Shown here: positions 1 to 14,884 of the stretch, piece by piece
Layout of the letters: each line of letters starts with the position of its first letter
Numbering within the stretch: position 1 is the stretch's first letter
Assembly: GCA_013396915.1 (NCBI GenBank)
Contig: VWZL01003478.1
Location: 124,001 to 188,000, forward strand
Length of the DNA: 64,000 bases
DNA from: Stercorarius parasiticus
Lineage: Eukaryota; Chordata; Aves; Charadriiformes; Stercorariidae
Reading direction: 5' to 3'
Notes under the pieces: model-generated
The model's input: the letters and a program-made list of their open reading frames with translations, nothing else
Databases searched by the model: none
Told to the model about the DNA's origin: nothing
Made by a program: the position numbers and the translations under genes

Positions 1-3000
1 TCTCACAGAGCACAGACTGAGAAAGTGTGGACACCTGCAGATGAAACACTTTCTCTTCTACTGGAACCCAGCATTTCTGCCATTGGCAAAATCCACCATT
101 TTGTCACAGACATAAATATTATGAAAGAGCCTGTGATACTAGTGATTGTTACCAGCACACCCTGTCCCCCATCCGTGCACATGGGAGTCCGTCTTGTAAG
201 CTGTTGTAGGCTGTCTGCTGGCAAAAAGGGAGACCCCGCTTTCCCCATCCCTTCCTGGCAACAGGGAGTTTTGCACATTTGATTTTCAGGGGACTGTGGA
301 GAGCACAGGTAGAGTGGCTTGAACCGATCAGTAGCACCTTGCCTTCAGGCTGCATCATCCTGATCATCACAGAGCAACCTGCTTGGCAGTGAACTCATTG
401 TGAACTGTCTTCTTGCTGGAGCACTTCCGTAAATCAGTCCTTGCTTGAGTGGAGGGATACCTAGGAAACTCCCAGGATTTCAGGGACAGAAGCTTGCAAT
501 TCAGTGATCTGATTTTAGTGCCAGTGTGCACGTTCTGTCAAGCAAAACTCAGCTTGCTGTAAAAGCTTAGCGCTGTGCCCTCTTTTCTTTATGGTATGTA
601 GCTAGTCTTACAACTTGACATTTTTAACATTTTAGTTGCTGCAACTGTAGTCTACAGACAGGGAAAATCTACTGTTTCTGGGGGGTGCACAGAAGGATGA
701 TTTTGCAAGCAAGCTGACCCTTGTCAAAAGTGGGTTGCAGATAATTTCAGTGGTACAGGATGCTTGCCTGATCGGTGATGTAGTCTGTAAAGTTTATTCT
801 GGTGCATTGGAAGAGCATGCACTGCAGATGTGCAAACAGTGACCTCATTCTGTTCATATTAAAGACAATGGGTGAAGCCATTTGAAAATCCCAGTGATAA
901 TATACTTAAAGTACTACTGTTTTCTTAACAGTTACACAGTTATACTACTAGAGCTTGATGGGGTGTCAAACTACTGTCCTTCAACAGAAAAAAACTTGAA
1001 TCATATAAACAAGTTATAAATCATGAGTAAATCTTTGTGGAAAATCAGTTCTCCCTGCTTTTATGAGCCACCACCTCAGGAATCTTTTCCCCTGACAGTT
1101 AGAAAACATCCTGATTCCATCAGTGTCCATCTATAGCACTGCTGAATATGGTTAATGTTTAATGGCAAACACTATGTGCTCTTCCTTGAGCTTCCACTGT
1201 GCTTGTACTCACATACTGGAATGTGACAGGAGGAAAAGCTCAGATACGTTTTGGTTGTTTCTTCCTGGAGAAACACAATGCTGCATCTCTGCAAGATACT
1301 TGTCCAAGAATCTGAGCCACAAAAATTCACTAAATGCCTGGTTATGATCCATCTGGGCTCAGGATTTGGGAGTCCATTTAGTTTGCACAAAACTCTTGTG
1401 CACAGTGGTTAGGTCTGGCTGCGAGACTGTTGCTGTCATAACATAAGAACCCCAGGCAGGAACTAGTACCTCTTTATGTTAGATTTTGTGCAAATATGGA
1501 AGAGAGAGTCTGTTTCTGCAGACTAAATAAAGTTTCCCATCTCTATTAGTGGAGCAGTTGGAAGCCCAATCAAGATAGCATGGATAGTGCTGTCTCTGCC
1601 ATGGATTTAGAGATCCAAAGAGGCCACCAAAGAAACAGGAGTGAGCGGCAGGATGGTCAAGGATGGAGGTACTTCTCTCTTTTTAAATGATCTTATGAAA
1701 AGTGAGTATTTTAACACTCTACACACTCTACGCAGCCCAAGCCTGGTTTGCCAGACTCTCTGTGAGCACAAAGTAAAACATGTTTCTAACCTGACCTTAC
1801 CGAGGCCTCTAAGTCCTCTCCTCGTCTGAACTACTTGGTCCTCTCCTGTGTGGGGACTTGCAGCCAAGCGAGATGATGACCTGGGCTGTGGGAACTGGCT
1901 TTTATACAGAGCTCAGCAGTTCCTGCCTATGCAGGATGAGTGGTCCACACCTCTGTGAAAAACCTCCCTCAGACTCCTCCATTATGAGGGATAACTGAAT
2001 TACATATCACGCAAGTACTAATGCCCAGAGGAGGGGGATTTTTCATTCTCTCTTCTGTACCTGGAAATAAATTCCCAGCACTCTTCGCAGACTGTCCTGT
2101 CAACCCTGGAAAAGCATTGGGTATGTCATTTCTTAGTAGACCATAGGTGTTGGTTTTACAACCCCTCCTGCAGGTCCCTGCAAAGACATGCGAGTCAGTT
2201 GCATGCAGCATCGTGGCCAAGCCTGTAATTGTGTCCCATGCAGGCTCTGCAATGATCCAGCTCTTCAGGTAGTGGCACAGCCATCAAACTGTAATTAGCT
2301 TTGTGTTGAAGATGCAAGTGGTTCAATGGAGAGCCAGCAGTTTTCTTGAAAACATGAAGAGATGAAAAACACTGGGTGTTTCTCAGCAAAGCTGGTTTTA
2401 GCTTAGTTTGAAACAAATAAAAACATTAGTTTTGATTCTCACCTTATTCTGGCAAATGTCCCCCATTAGGTAGGTAGGGAGCTGTTGTTGTCCCTGTACC
2501 TCTTTCCTTTTTACTTTACCTCTATCTGAAAAAAGAGACAATATGAGCACTGTACAAATGTAATAGAGTATCTCTGAGGAAGTTTGCCAGTAACATGTCC
2601 AGAAATGACACATCTCTGCTCCATATGCTGGCTGAGTCAGTTCTGCTAAGACAAAGCCAACATTGCCCAAGAAACTGTGAAGCAACCTGGACATCAAGGG
2701 CAGATCCCATTAAATGCGGTTTATGGAGCAAGACAGCTTTTTACTTCTCAAATTTATGATCATGATGTTAAATGCAGGGAGCACACACAAGAGTGGCTGA
2801 TTTAGTTTAGCACGTGTGGAGCAAATACTATGTTGAATTCAGTGACGAAGTGACCTTACACTAGGGTATCAGAGGAAGGTGCTTGAATTTACGTGGCGCT
2901 TTCTGTCTCTCTTGGCCAACATCCTCCAGCATCTTTTGCCTTTTGAGCATGTTTCTTAAGGTCTTTCCATTTAAAAGGCCAGAGATCTCCCTTGTGGTTG

Positions 3001-6000
3001 TCTTTCAGACCAAAGAGAGGATGCAGGGAGGGGCGGTGGGGTGGGCTCTTCAGACCGTGCTGCTCTGCTGCGCTATGGCTTCAACGGCACAGACAGCTTA
3101 GGAGATCAGACCTTCACTTCTATGAGCTCCTGCAGGAGATCAGAGTGTAGAAGCCATATAAAACATCGCAACCTGCCCACAAGCTCTATTTTGCACCTTA
3201 AATCCAGGAGCTGAGTAAAGAGAAATATACTGAATGAAAACAAATCCTTCACCAGGGACTCCTACAGGGATGTGCAGAGCAACAGGTTGAAGACAGCAGC
3301 AGATGATGACTATTCACTGACTTTACATTGCCTAAATCCCTGGAGGTGACTAAGCTACCCATCTTAAAAAGATAAAGCCTGAAGGAAGGGTGATAAACCT
3401 CCTGGGGCAGCCTCAGAGAAGGACCTGACCTTCTTTGAGAAAGATCAGGTGTGCAAAATTTTGTGTCCTGTATGTCAGGGTGGAGTAACGATAGGAGGAA
3501 GAAAGAATATGACTTTTGGGAGGGGAACCTATCTGCAGTTGTATCCTCTCCCTCCTTCAGCTTCCTGGGAGTAATTGCTGCAGAGATGCATTTTCAGGCT
3601 AACAGAAGAGTAAAACTGGTGGAAACGCCCAATGGAAGGAGGAAAGGAGCTATTTCAAAATCCGAGGCTATAAAATAATAAGACCTCCTTTGCACAGAGG
3701 TCTCCAGAAGACCTAGGCAATGACAGAGGAGTTGCACAGGAGCAGTTAAGCAGTACCCATGTGGCATCCTGTTGGGGTTCAGAAGAAGAGTTCACGTTGC
3801 TCTGAATGGAGGATGCAAGCTGGAAGAGGCAGGAATCAACGCGCATCCCTGAAGCTTCTTCTGGTATCTGCATGTTTTAGTGATTTTCACGCACTATTTG
3901 CTGTTTAATAGGCCATTCAAATGGTTCACAGTTTTATAAGCCTGTCAGGTGTGTCAGCTGAGTGTGAAATTCACCCAGACTGTACAGGCTGTGTTATTTC
4001 AACCCCCCCAACACACCCTAAGCACCTGTGCAGACAAACCTGCAAAAACCACACAGCAGTTGTGTGGGTCGCTGAGATGACCTTGAGGCTGTGAATTCCC
4101 AGATATACCTCGCAGTAGGAATGCAAATCACAGAGAAATGCAGGCAGTTTTCTGAAGGGAGGGAACCTTTGGCGGCATGGCAGAAATTTGCCCATCCATA
4201 AATGGATCCGGGTTCTGGAGCCGAGCATCAAAGCAGTCAGACACAGACTGCATTCTTGCTGCACTGCCGCCAGTCTCCCTCATCAGCGCAGCAGACTGAC
4301 ACTGTGCACACCTCTGCATCCTGCCCAAAGCCACTGTGACCTGCAGTTGTGAGCACCCTGCCTCGAGGACCTGCAACTAACCCATCCATGGAGAAACAAG
4401 CAGACACATGTCGCAGGTTTCGTGGGCTTACCCGTTCCTCCTTATTAAAGGCAACATGCTGGTGGTGAGAAGCTGCTGTGGGGTCTGTTTGTCTCTGCCT
4501 TTGATGGTACAGGGAGAAGGCTGGCAGATTAATTTGTTATGCAATCCATAGCATAGTGTCCCAACTGTTCCTATTCACCCAGAGAGCGTTGGGATGCCTG
4601 ACCTAAAGGAATGACATAGCAGTAATGCCTCCCACATACTGCTAAGGTTCAGTGTTGAGGCACGTGATCCCACACCTGTCAGATTAAATAAGCTTTCCAG
4701 AAGTAGGCTGGTTGGAGATTAAGCCAGTTCTTTTATGTGCTGCGTAGGCAAGATGCCAAAGCCAAGGCTGGGTAGGATTTTTAGCATACCTAGATCACAC
4801 ACCGAGCATGCTTTTTTGCCAAGCAGATAGATGTATCTGCCCTCTCAGTCATGATCGTGTTCGTCATTTATGGGCTTTGGTCTCCCTAAGGTCCCATCGT
4901 GGAGTAACATGACTCTCCCAATGAACTTGAGAGGAGGCAGAGATGGCATGTCCAGCAGCCCCATCAGACTCCAGGGCTCAGCATCGCGAGTTTGAGAGGA
5001 TGCTGACAGCTAGAAGGTGGCAAGACTCAGGCTCCCAATTGCATCCCGCTGTGCTCATAGGGAAGTTTGTCTCCCTCTTTCTTTTCCATGTAAAACAAGG
5101 CAGCCTTTCCCTTCCTGAATGTCGAAGTTAGACCTCAAACACATCAGCAACTGCAACTCGTGTCAGACGATCCCTGAGCATCCGATGATGTGGGTATCCT
5201 TCGCTCATGACCAATGGTAGACAAAAGCTTAAAGACGGGGTTTTGAGCTAATAACTTTGTCTTGCAAATGACAAGAAGCACTTTTCAGCAGCAGAGGAGC
5301 CCTGTAGAGTAAAGCTGTTAAGCACGGCCCTGCGACCCCAGGAGATTCGGCGCGGTGCCATGTGGGTCGGCACCGACAGCCTCTGTGTCGGCAGGCAAGC
5401 TGCCATGCAAAGGGAGGAAGCCTCAGTAAAAACATTTTGATGTGGGGCACTAAGACTCTGAAATAATTGGCTAATCCAGCCAGACTGTAAGGATTAAAGC
5501 ACAAAGCCCAGCTCTATATATTAATTCCTTCATTTGGGTCTTTCTAGCATTACTTTGAAAATAACAAGCGAAAATCTGGATGTGATTCAACTACCAGAAT
5601 TAGCACTGGTGTCGTCCCTATGGGTCCTGGCCATTGCTCTGTGCTGACCAGCCAGACCAGTTTGTTCCCTTCCCACTGCAGAAAATCCAATTTCTTCTTC
5701 CCGTTTAATATGCTGTGTCCTGGGGAAGTTTAAGTTTCTTGAAGTGGAGATGCCTGTCATATGTGCAATTCAACTGGATAAAGAGGGAAAACACAGCCTT
5801 GGTGATTCTGATTTAAGTTCTCACGGAGTGAATAATAGCACATAGAGATCCTCACTAGGCAATTGCTTACGGGGAAACCAGCATAAGGTATCACAGCTTC
5901 AGCTTGGATGCCTTGACTTAAAAACCTGGTGATTTGTTTTTAATTTCTTAACGCAAAAGTTGGAAATTCCTTAATAGTTTTCATAGTGCTACACACCTTT

Positions 6001-9000
6001 TCTAGGTCAAGATCAGCCCTGTATAGGTGTTTTTATGCACATTCAACATCTTGCTGCAATCAGACATGTTTCCCCAAGTTTTACAGTATCCTGTTTGGCA
6101 GCATGAAGAGATATTTGAGAGCGTATAGGGCAGAAGGGTAAAAAAGAGACATACACTTTTCATTGGAGCTGTGGAAATGTGATTAAATTAAGCCCATACT
6201 GACCAAATCCTGTCTTTCTCCTTTTCAGCAACAAACAGTGAAAGGATGTACGTTGAACAGGATGGATTTAAACCAAGGCCAATTAGTGGCAACATGAGAG
6301 TGGGGAGAGTTAATGAACTGGTTTTCTACAAATGGTCTACTCAGCCTAAAGAAAACTCCTTGTTGTATATTTTTATGAATGAAAACTTAGATCAAAGCCT
6401 GCTTAACATTCTTTAACCAAAATATATTTTTAAGAAAAATACAGGAAAAAGTAGTTGATAAAAAGTAGCTTCTTTCAGAATTTTGCTGGTGTTCTAGAGA
6501 AAATAGAAGTTGTTCTAGAATTTGTTCGATGCAACATTATTTAGAAAATGTGACTTTATTTTTAGGAAGAACAGTAATTTGCGAGATGGAGACACTGAAT
6601 TTTCCATCTAGCGCAGGCTGCAGTAGAACAAGGTCAGTGCTAGCAAGCTATACACATGATCTTGGAGGCTGGCTGAAACAGATGCCAGGTAATGAAGTTC
6701 AGCTGCCTATCATTTATGACTGGTATTAAGGATTATTCAGAATAATGGATAAATCTATTTCATGATTTATACTAACAGTGTGCCCTGTACAGTCTTTTGA
6801 GCACTTTCCAGAAATAACTGATGCCTCAGAGAAGTTCACTACAGGAGTCAGGTGGTCCTGAGCTCTTACCCATTTTCAGGGTTGGTGTAAAAACCTGTAA
6901 GTTTGTGGAGAAATGCTGATATAGAGTTAATAAGGGGTGGGAATCTGGCATTCATAGGACATCAGTTTGATTCACTGTCACATCTCCCGGAAAAGATACT
7001 CAAACTCCAATGCCTCGATGACCTCTCAGCAGCCAGTTAAGAGCCTGACACCCTTGATCAATTTGTAAATGCATAGGAAAGTGTGGCTTAATTCCTGTCA
7101 GTGACACAAGGGAAGCAGCATCTCTGGGTCTCAGCCCATGTTCGGTTTCAGTTAAAACTTGGGAGGAAAGAAGCAAAGCCAACCACTTCAAGGACTCATT
7201 ATGGTGGGGGCCCAGTCAAAAATGCACATGGGTTGTGTTAGACCTGAAACACTGCTTCCAGTGACCCAGTAGCATCCAGTGAAAGGAGAATATTACAGGT
7301 AAAATCTTGGTTGCATCAAAATGGGGATGACTGCTCCATCAAACTGGGAATTTCCCCATGGGATATCAGAGGAACCATGTTTTCTCCTAAAATAAATTTA
7401 CTTCACTGTCTCAATGAGACATTTTTCCACTGTGTCCCCTTTCAAAATGTTAATGAGGGAGTTTTTCAAAAGGAAATTCCTTCCCGTGTTCATCTCTTTT
7501 CATTAAGAGCTGTTGTTCTGGGAGCAGTGCCATCCTTTATTTGTTGTTTGAGATGCATGGTGATTTTAATTAAGTGGTCATTGTCTGTGTGCATCATGGT
7601 GCTTGCATTCAGTGACCAGAGAGCTATAATTAAAAGCGTGCAGGGCAGCTGAAGTTTTTGCTCCAACCCTTTAGCAGATTGTTGTCTTCACCAGAGAGGA
7701 TCCTTTCTCCTCTCGGACAGCTTTGTCCTGCACAGTCTCAGGTATGACATTAGCAGCGGGCTTGTGGCAGTCATGAAATGTTCACATTCAGAAGCTCGGT
7801 GTGGATGAAGTCCTCCTTTGGTGTCCCAAACACACAGGATGACTCTTACAGTTCTCTTACTTCAACCTGGGTTGCGGGCAATGTGTACGTGGGAGCAAAC
7901 TACTCTATTTTCTTTAGCAGGTCAGGACAGGAGAGACCCATCCTTTGACATCATGCAAGTGTTAGATGAAAACGAGAAAATTAATTTTGCAGGCGTGTCT
8001 TCCCCATCCGAGCAAGAATTGTTATTTTGCATGCAAGTGACAAAACCAGCTTTTTCTTTCTCAAAAAAGAAAGGGGGCTGCAGAGCAGAAAGAAACATTT
8101 GCTCCTTTACTGCAAGCACTTAAGTTGGTTACAGGGAGCTATATCTCTTTATCTCTCTCAATCCACTCCATTCTTGTACATAATGTCTGACACTACTGGA
8201 GTAAAGGGTGCAAGGATGCAATGAAAGCCAGTGTATTTCTGGGCTGAGGGCATTTTCTTTCTTCATCATGAGGGTTCAGCTGTCCGCAAGTGATTTGCCT
8301 TCCCCTTAGCAGGAACCTGTTCAATATATGAGAAACAAAGCATTTCCATAATTTCCAGGCTCTTCCACTCATCCCTCACCAGGGTCTGCCTCTGTGAATT
8401 AAGTCTATTCTGTGTCCAAAATCAAGATGCCAAGACATTTCCTGCATGCTGTGGCAAGCTGTCTATTCAATGGGAATCAACCCTCATAACAGCAATCTCC
8501 AGTTTAAACCAGTTTCACAAGAGAGGAGGTGAACGACATGCCTGATCATTAACTGTTCACCTTGTCTCCAATCTCTCCTTGGCTGCCTGCTGTGCATGCA
8601 ACCATGGAAAGAGCAAGCATGAGGAAGGGAGCTAAACCCAGACCTTATCTTTTAGGTGGGTTTCACCTGCTCCCCTCAGGCATTTATCTGCTCCACCTAT
8701 GCAATTGGGAACTCCTGTTGTTCATTCCTAAATAACCCATCTGCTTATTGCTTGGAGTGATAGAAATAGACACGGCTTTTTCATAAGATATGTGGGTATA
8801 CGGAAGATACAGGGAAAGCATTAGAGCAGCATCTTGTACTCTTTCTGTCACCGCATCCCACCTAGAACTCTACAGCATACAATTCACTTTGTTCAGGTAT
8901 GGAGAGGGTCCAGCAAGGTGAGCCACCAAGGTCCTAGGTATTTAGGACATTTGAAATCATGAATCTGGCTTTGGGTAATAAACCTCCTACACAGGGAGAA

Positions 9001-9811
9001 TTTAGGTGGAAAAGGATGGCATTTTTTTAAATGCTACGTGTGGGAGCACAGAGTGCATTTTCCGTAAGTTCAGAAGCTGGATTCCAGTATACAGATGCAG
9101 GGAAGTTGTCCCTGACTCATGTTTTAAGTGAAACAAAGCTTAGCCAGGGTTTCAGGGAACTGGGGCAGAGAGGGTCTTGCAGGAAAATGCCTAAAGGAGC
9201 AAAGCCAATAGCTTACATTTATGTGTCGTTACTGGTGTAACTGCAGAGAAAAATGGACCTTAGAAACAGACAAGTACAGAACCACAAGAGCTGCGGGAGG
9301 AGTAATTTCCCATAATCTGAAACAACACATATTTCCCAGTGCTCGAAACAGGAGACTGGACAAACCTCCAGCTTGCAATTACGGAGGTTGTGTGGCTACC
9401 CATAACAACAAGATTTTCACCAAGCACAGTCATGCCAGTGCAATATGGTGATCTAGTTTGATACACTTGGCAGGATGATGGGCTCCACCTTCTTGTATTG
9501 GCAGCAAGTAATGAAAGTGGGCATTGATGATCCAAAAGGAGCAGGCATCCTGCCACCAACTTTCTAGGCATGTTTATTCTGCCGTAACAGTGTCTCTGCT
9601 TCAGTTCTGTGTCCTGCCCCTTCTCGTGCTGTGATTTCTATTGTATGCTGTTTACAACAGCAGAAAATGTTTAGCACTGCATTTTGCAAAGTGCTGCCAG
9701 TATCGGGCTGCATCGTTGCAACTGGTAGGGATGGTTGCTGTCAGGATAGTTTCCCACTCTTCAAAATCAACAGGAAAATAAAACAATTGACCCGACAGGA
9801 ATGAAGCGGGT

Positions 9812-9862
9812 GGGGAAAGAAAGGAAGAAAAAAAAAAAAAGAAAGAAAAAAGAGGGAGAAAA
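9812..9862. repeat. Homopurine (GA/A-rich) tract
   Basis: This is an uninterrupted run of 51 purines on the + strand with an A13 core. Such tracts arise by slippage and can adopt triplex structure in supercoiled DNA. No function is implied by the sequence. Confidence 0.9.
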
Positions 9863-11329
9863 TTACCCTCCCGTCTGTCTTAGTATTTCCTTTCCTGTGA
9901 ACCATTACAGTTGAACCACAAAAGAGGAAACAAATTTACAGATTTGATTTCAGTGCTGAGAGATGTGAAGTCACCACAGTGAGGATGGTCATTTAAACTA
10001 CCACCCTGGTGAAAGTTTCAGTTTCCACGAGGAGTGATTTCTTGGGATTATGCTAACTACAAGTTGGAATCATTAGCAAAACCCAGATGCTCCTTTTTCC
10101 CCAGAGTTCTGAATGGCCCTGAACTGGCAACAGAAAAATGAGGTGTCAGCAGCTCTTTTGCTTGTTTGTTTCCTTACTTGCTGCCCTAAAAATCTGTGAT
10201 CTTTAAATGAACGGAATAATATCTGCCAACTGTGCAGAGTGGAGAAAATAGTGTCTTGCTGAAGAAATTCACGTGATTCTTTGAAGGCAATTCTTTGTAA
10301 CTGCTTTCCTTGCTTTGAAGCGGACTATAATTTTCCACAACCTATGCCATTTTTGGGTGCATTTGTTTGAATTTGTTTGTTTGACAGCACCCATTCCTCT
10401 GTGGGGGACTGGACACTTGCTTGGCGTGGAGGATGAAGCCAATAGGAAACCTCTTCACTGAAACTACTGATGGTAGATTCTCCAGTGTCGTGCTACCCGT
10501 CTCCTCAAGGGTCACAAGATCCCTGTCAAGTTTTTTGTTGTGTCGGGGATTTTTTTTTTCCCCACCGTGTTTTTCTGGATACCTGTACCATAAGCCTGTA
10601 TCTGCCATCAGATCTGGGCATGTATTTTCCCAGTGAGGTCAATCAAATTGCATTTAGTTTCTGTGCTACCCCATGAAGTGCTTTCTGCACGTCTGAGCTG
10701 GCTTTAAATCAAAGAAATCCAGTGCTTCTGCCAGTGCAAGGGGAGTAAAGGGCTTTACCAAGGTCTTACTGCCCCAAGGATTTACATGGCTTCAGAGATG
10801 CATGTTTCTCCGCAGACAGTTATGACTCTGTGAGCTGAATAATCTCTGTATCACTTCCCACATTGTGCAGGCAGGTTTCTGAACAAGAGCAAAAATGATT
10901 TAGTAATGAAGAGTTGAAGTATTATGTGACTGCAGTGTCACAGAGAAGCATTTTGGTATAGCTTGTTTTTTTCAAGTTTGGGGTGTTTTATTTCATTGTT
11001 GTTGGTTTGTGATTGGTTGGGTTTTTTTGACTGGGACAGCTTCACAAGTCTGATACTAAGCTGTAGGTTATTTTGATCAAATGTAACACACAATTCAGAC
11101 AAAAATACTGCACCCATTCTCTGTTGAATGAAAAATCAGTGGTGGTAGGATGAGCGTGAGAGAAGAGCAAGCATTCAAAAACTTAGCAAACACCCTCAAA
11201 ACCAACAGTGGTTCAGGGGCTTCCTGCACCAGATATAATTTCAGTTTGTGTAGTAACCCTCACAGTGTTCCTTCTCTCTAACAGTCCACAGGCTCCCCTG
11301 GCACCCCCATCAGCTTCTAGCACCCACAG

Positions 11330-11565
11330 CATCCTGAGACAGAGATTTCCACAGCGGAACACTGCCTTGGCTTCAAACCTGCCCCAACCCGTTTCACTTG
11401 ATGCCCCTTTTTTTCTTACAGGGGAAGACAGAGTGAGCAGTAGATGCCCACTGTCTATCTCCATGCCCCCATTCGGGATTTTACAGATCTCCATTGTGTC
11501 CTCCCGACACCTCTCTCTCTTCCAAGGGAATCGGGTCTTACCGAGTATCTGATTTATTCAGGTTT
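11330..11565 (-). mobile_element. Decayed CR1/L3-like LINE 3' fragment, antisense
   Basis: Several blocks follow, in order, the reverse complement of the 3' part of old amniote CR1/L3 LINEs: a TTTCCACAG block near 11346, an AAACCTGCC block followed by TTCACTTGATGCCCC near 11375-11405, and ATTTTACAGATCTCC ... CTCTCTTCCAAG near 11478-11526. Identity between the blocks is poor and there are many small gaps, so this is an ancient copy. The boundaries are approximate. The assignment is from memory of the consensus and needs a repeat-library alignment; a chance resemblance is less likely because the block order is kept. Confidence 0.5.
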
Positions 11566-12096
11566 TAGTGATAGAAAAGTGGCACTGGCCACCTTTACCA
11601 CTAATAAGCAATTGCTTCCTTTCCGAAATGAATCTTCTTGGTAAAGGAAATAAATTTATGGTTCCCATGTTGCACATCCACATGTGAATGCCTGAGTGCA
11701 AATCTCATTTTTCATTGAAGAGACTTCAGGATGTGAGTAACCTTGCCATTTGACCTATGTTCTTTTCCCATCATGTGGGTCTGTGAGTAAAAAAATCAAG
11801 TACTTTCACTCTCCCATTTTCCTAGTATTTTTGGTGAAGGGAGGGATGTAATGTTAAATCTTATTTAACTCATGAACATCCCAAATATTCAGAGTGTCCT
11901 GAGTGTACCTCCCAAATGGTATTCCTCGACCATTTTGGAAAGGTGATGATTACCTGTATTCTTACAAAAGCAGCACATCTTAAATAGGTACAAATCTTTT
12001 CTTTTAGACCTACGACATTCACAGTAAACCTGGCTTCAGTGCCTGTTTTCTCCACCTCTTTTCAACCTCGTTTCTAAAATTCCTTCACTTCTTGGG

Positions 12097-12114
12097 AAAA
12101 AAAAAAAAAAAAAA
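12097..12114. repeat. Poly(A) homopolymer, A18
   Basis: A run of 18 adenines. There is no AATAAA signal close upstream and no recognisable retrocopy body, so it is annotated only as a simple repeat. Confidence 0.9.
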
Positions 12115-13844
12115 CAACCACTTGGTGTCCACAGAATAGCTTCAAGAAACTGGGTGTATTTGTGTTTGACATCCCAGCCAACAGTTTTCACTACCCCCCT
12201 CAAAAGGCGCAGGAACTGTACAAAATCCGGTCATCCTTTATATACCCCAGCATCCTCCTGGCTCCTGCCTTCCCCCTGTGGCTCAAGCTCCACGCATCCT
12301 TGCCCCGGGGGAGGAGATCAGGGATGCTCTTGGAGGTTACTTCTTGGAGGTGATTTTTTTATCTTTATATAGATAAGGATAAGTACATGAACAGAGTAAT
12401 GAGGAACATTTACTGGCTTCAACCTAGCAAAGTGCTTTAATAAATGCTCAGGTGTAGGCATGTGCTTTACATCCCAGTGTTTTCAGTAAAGCACTGCTTT
12501 AGGACTTTGCTGATCAGGAGCCTCCTTAAGTGGGTTTCATCTACTGAATGTCTAAAATCCTTGACATGCTGATTTTGGTGTGACTTTTGTCAGCCATTTT
12601 TTCAGAGCACGCCCATATAAACCAGGAACACATATAGTCACAGCCTTCAGTGACTGGGAGAAACCTAAATTGAATGTGATTAGTGTCCTGAAGGTGAAAC
12701 ATCCTGATAGCTAATTACCAATGCTGCGATTCATGCAATCTTCAGATAAAAGAAAATACTTTTGCTATCATGCTCCTCAGCCGTAGCTGTGGTACAAACT
12801 CAGAGGGTAAAAGGGATTCAGCCAGGCTGACTGAAAGACAGTGATATAGAAACGTGAGCAATATTGCAATTTAACTCCACAGAAGCCCACTAGTTAGTAA
12901 GTAGTTCAAGTATTTTAGTGCCTGCTGTGTTGCTGCCTACAGGGAAAATACTCTTAAGTGCTTTCCCTTTCTCACAAAGAAAAGAAGTTTCCATCTATGT
13001 TTTATAAGGCTGTCTTGTCACATCCATTATGCAGCATGACACAACCAGCCAGAGGAGGTACGGTGGTGATTTCCGTCATGTGCTTTATCGAGAAGGTTTT
13101 TGTGCAGGGTAGAACACATATATCTGTATAAAAACATGTGTATGTATATACACACATATAAATGTAGGTCAGCTAACTGTGAAGATGTAGGTGCCTTATG
13201 CTGGCCTATGAAGTGTCAGATGTGGGGTGTTAATGCCTACCTATGTGAAATCCAAACATTCTGTCATCTGGCCAGCTTGGCTCAAATAGGGCAGAATTAT
13301 CCTTATGCTGAGAATATTAGGCCATTAGCTGAAACGGCTTTTAGAACTACTTTATGCCAGTCCATGGCTGACCAGCTATTTGAGGAAATAGCAAAGAACA
13401 AATTCTGTTTTTCAGTCTCCAAAGTGCGCTGTTAATATCGATGAATGAAGAAAATGAGATCCCTGAAAAATGAAAAAAGAGAGATCCCTGAACAACGTTG
13501 GGTTTTTTTAACCCCTGAGCCATCCAATATCCCGTTCCATTCAAAAATGCAAAGGGGGGATGGGGATTGGAGGAGTGATAGGAAGGATGATCCACAGACT
13601 ATCAATTTTATATAAGGAAGGATTTTTAAAAGTGCATGCATAAATTTTATATGCTTGTGTGTGCAGAAATGCAAACTATCCCCTGCATGCATAGAGTAGT
13701 GAGATGTCAAGTTTTCAGCTGAAGACAGGCACCGTTGGTGACATTTTAGTTATCCAAAGAGCCAATTTTGCTATTCCGAAACAACTTCAGCAGAATAATT
13801 TTTTTTTCAGCAGTGATATGCTTACGTATTTCAGACAGTGGGGA

Positions 13845-13858
13845 GTGTGTGTGTGTGT
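13845..13858. repeat. Short (TG)n microsatellite
   Basis: Seven GT units, followed by two imperfect TAGATG units. Confidence 0.85.
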
Positions 13859-14884
13859 AGATGTAGATGTACACAAATAATCATCATGTAAGAGCGTGCA
13901 GTGTGTTACAGAACTGCTTGACATGTGCATCATTTGACTACTTTGCCTCTTCTGGGTTCATTACTCCAGCCCTCCCATCACTGTTCTGATGTCTCACTCT
14001 TCAGCAGGATTGGTCCAGACAGTTACGTAGCTCCATGTTTTGCTCTGTTTTGAGTGAGCCTGGCATTAAAAAAAAAAAGTTTCCTGATCTTCCTTGTAAA
14101 TGTAATGCTTTCACTCAAAATGCCCTGGTTTGACGTCCAATATAAACACAATTAATTTCTGCATAGGCAGCATCTTATCATATGCCCCTTGAGGATGAGG
14201 CATGAAGGTTTGAAATCCCTGGAAAGCACAGAATTCCCCAAGCATCAATAGGGCACCTAGAGATGAGACAGAAAAATTACTTTGGGGATTTAAGGAATGC
14301 TCAAACGTCTTGAAGCCCAACCTTACACCTACTGAAATATTTAAATAACAAAAACATGCTTTTGCATGTAGGGAATAAAAAATGCTGTTCCCATAAAAAC
14401 TGAGGCTTTATGTTTATTTGACTGCCTCCATTTACTACTTAATATTTCTGTCTTGGCTGCAAAATCTACAAGAAAAGACCTCCAGGAGAGGGAACCTGAT
14501 CTGGGCTGGGGATGGGTGAGCAGAATTGCTCCCCGCAAGGTGCAGAAGGCTGACAGAAGGCAAACAGTTGATCCTTCGTAAGAGGCAGGTGTTGCAGGGG
14601 TGATAAGCAGGGCGTTCTCCTCTTGAAACACCTGAGAGAGTCTGATGAAGGGAACAGCCTGGGCACGGATGACTGGCCATGTTCATGAGTGTGACCGTGA
14701 AAAGCCTCAGCTGTGGAAATGACCATGCTGTCCTTGGCCATTCGGCCAGTCCAGCTCCTGGGAGCCAGTAAGGGCCAGATGCTGGTGCATGCCAGTGGCT
14801 TGAACTTTAAACAAAGCCAGCTGGGGGCTATGTATCCCATTTGCTTTGCAGGTAAATTCCATGCAATCTGGTTAAACACCTTTT

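Noticed and set aside
8890..9020. Resemblance to a decayed CR1 (GGAGAGGGTCCAGC, GAATTTAGGTGG)
   Set aside because: Only two short blocks fit and the spacing is wrong. Too weak to annotate.
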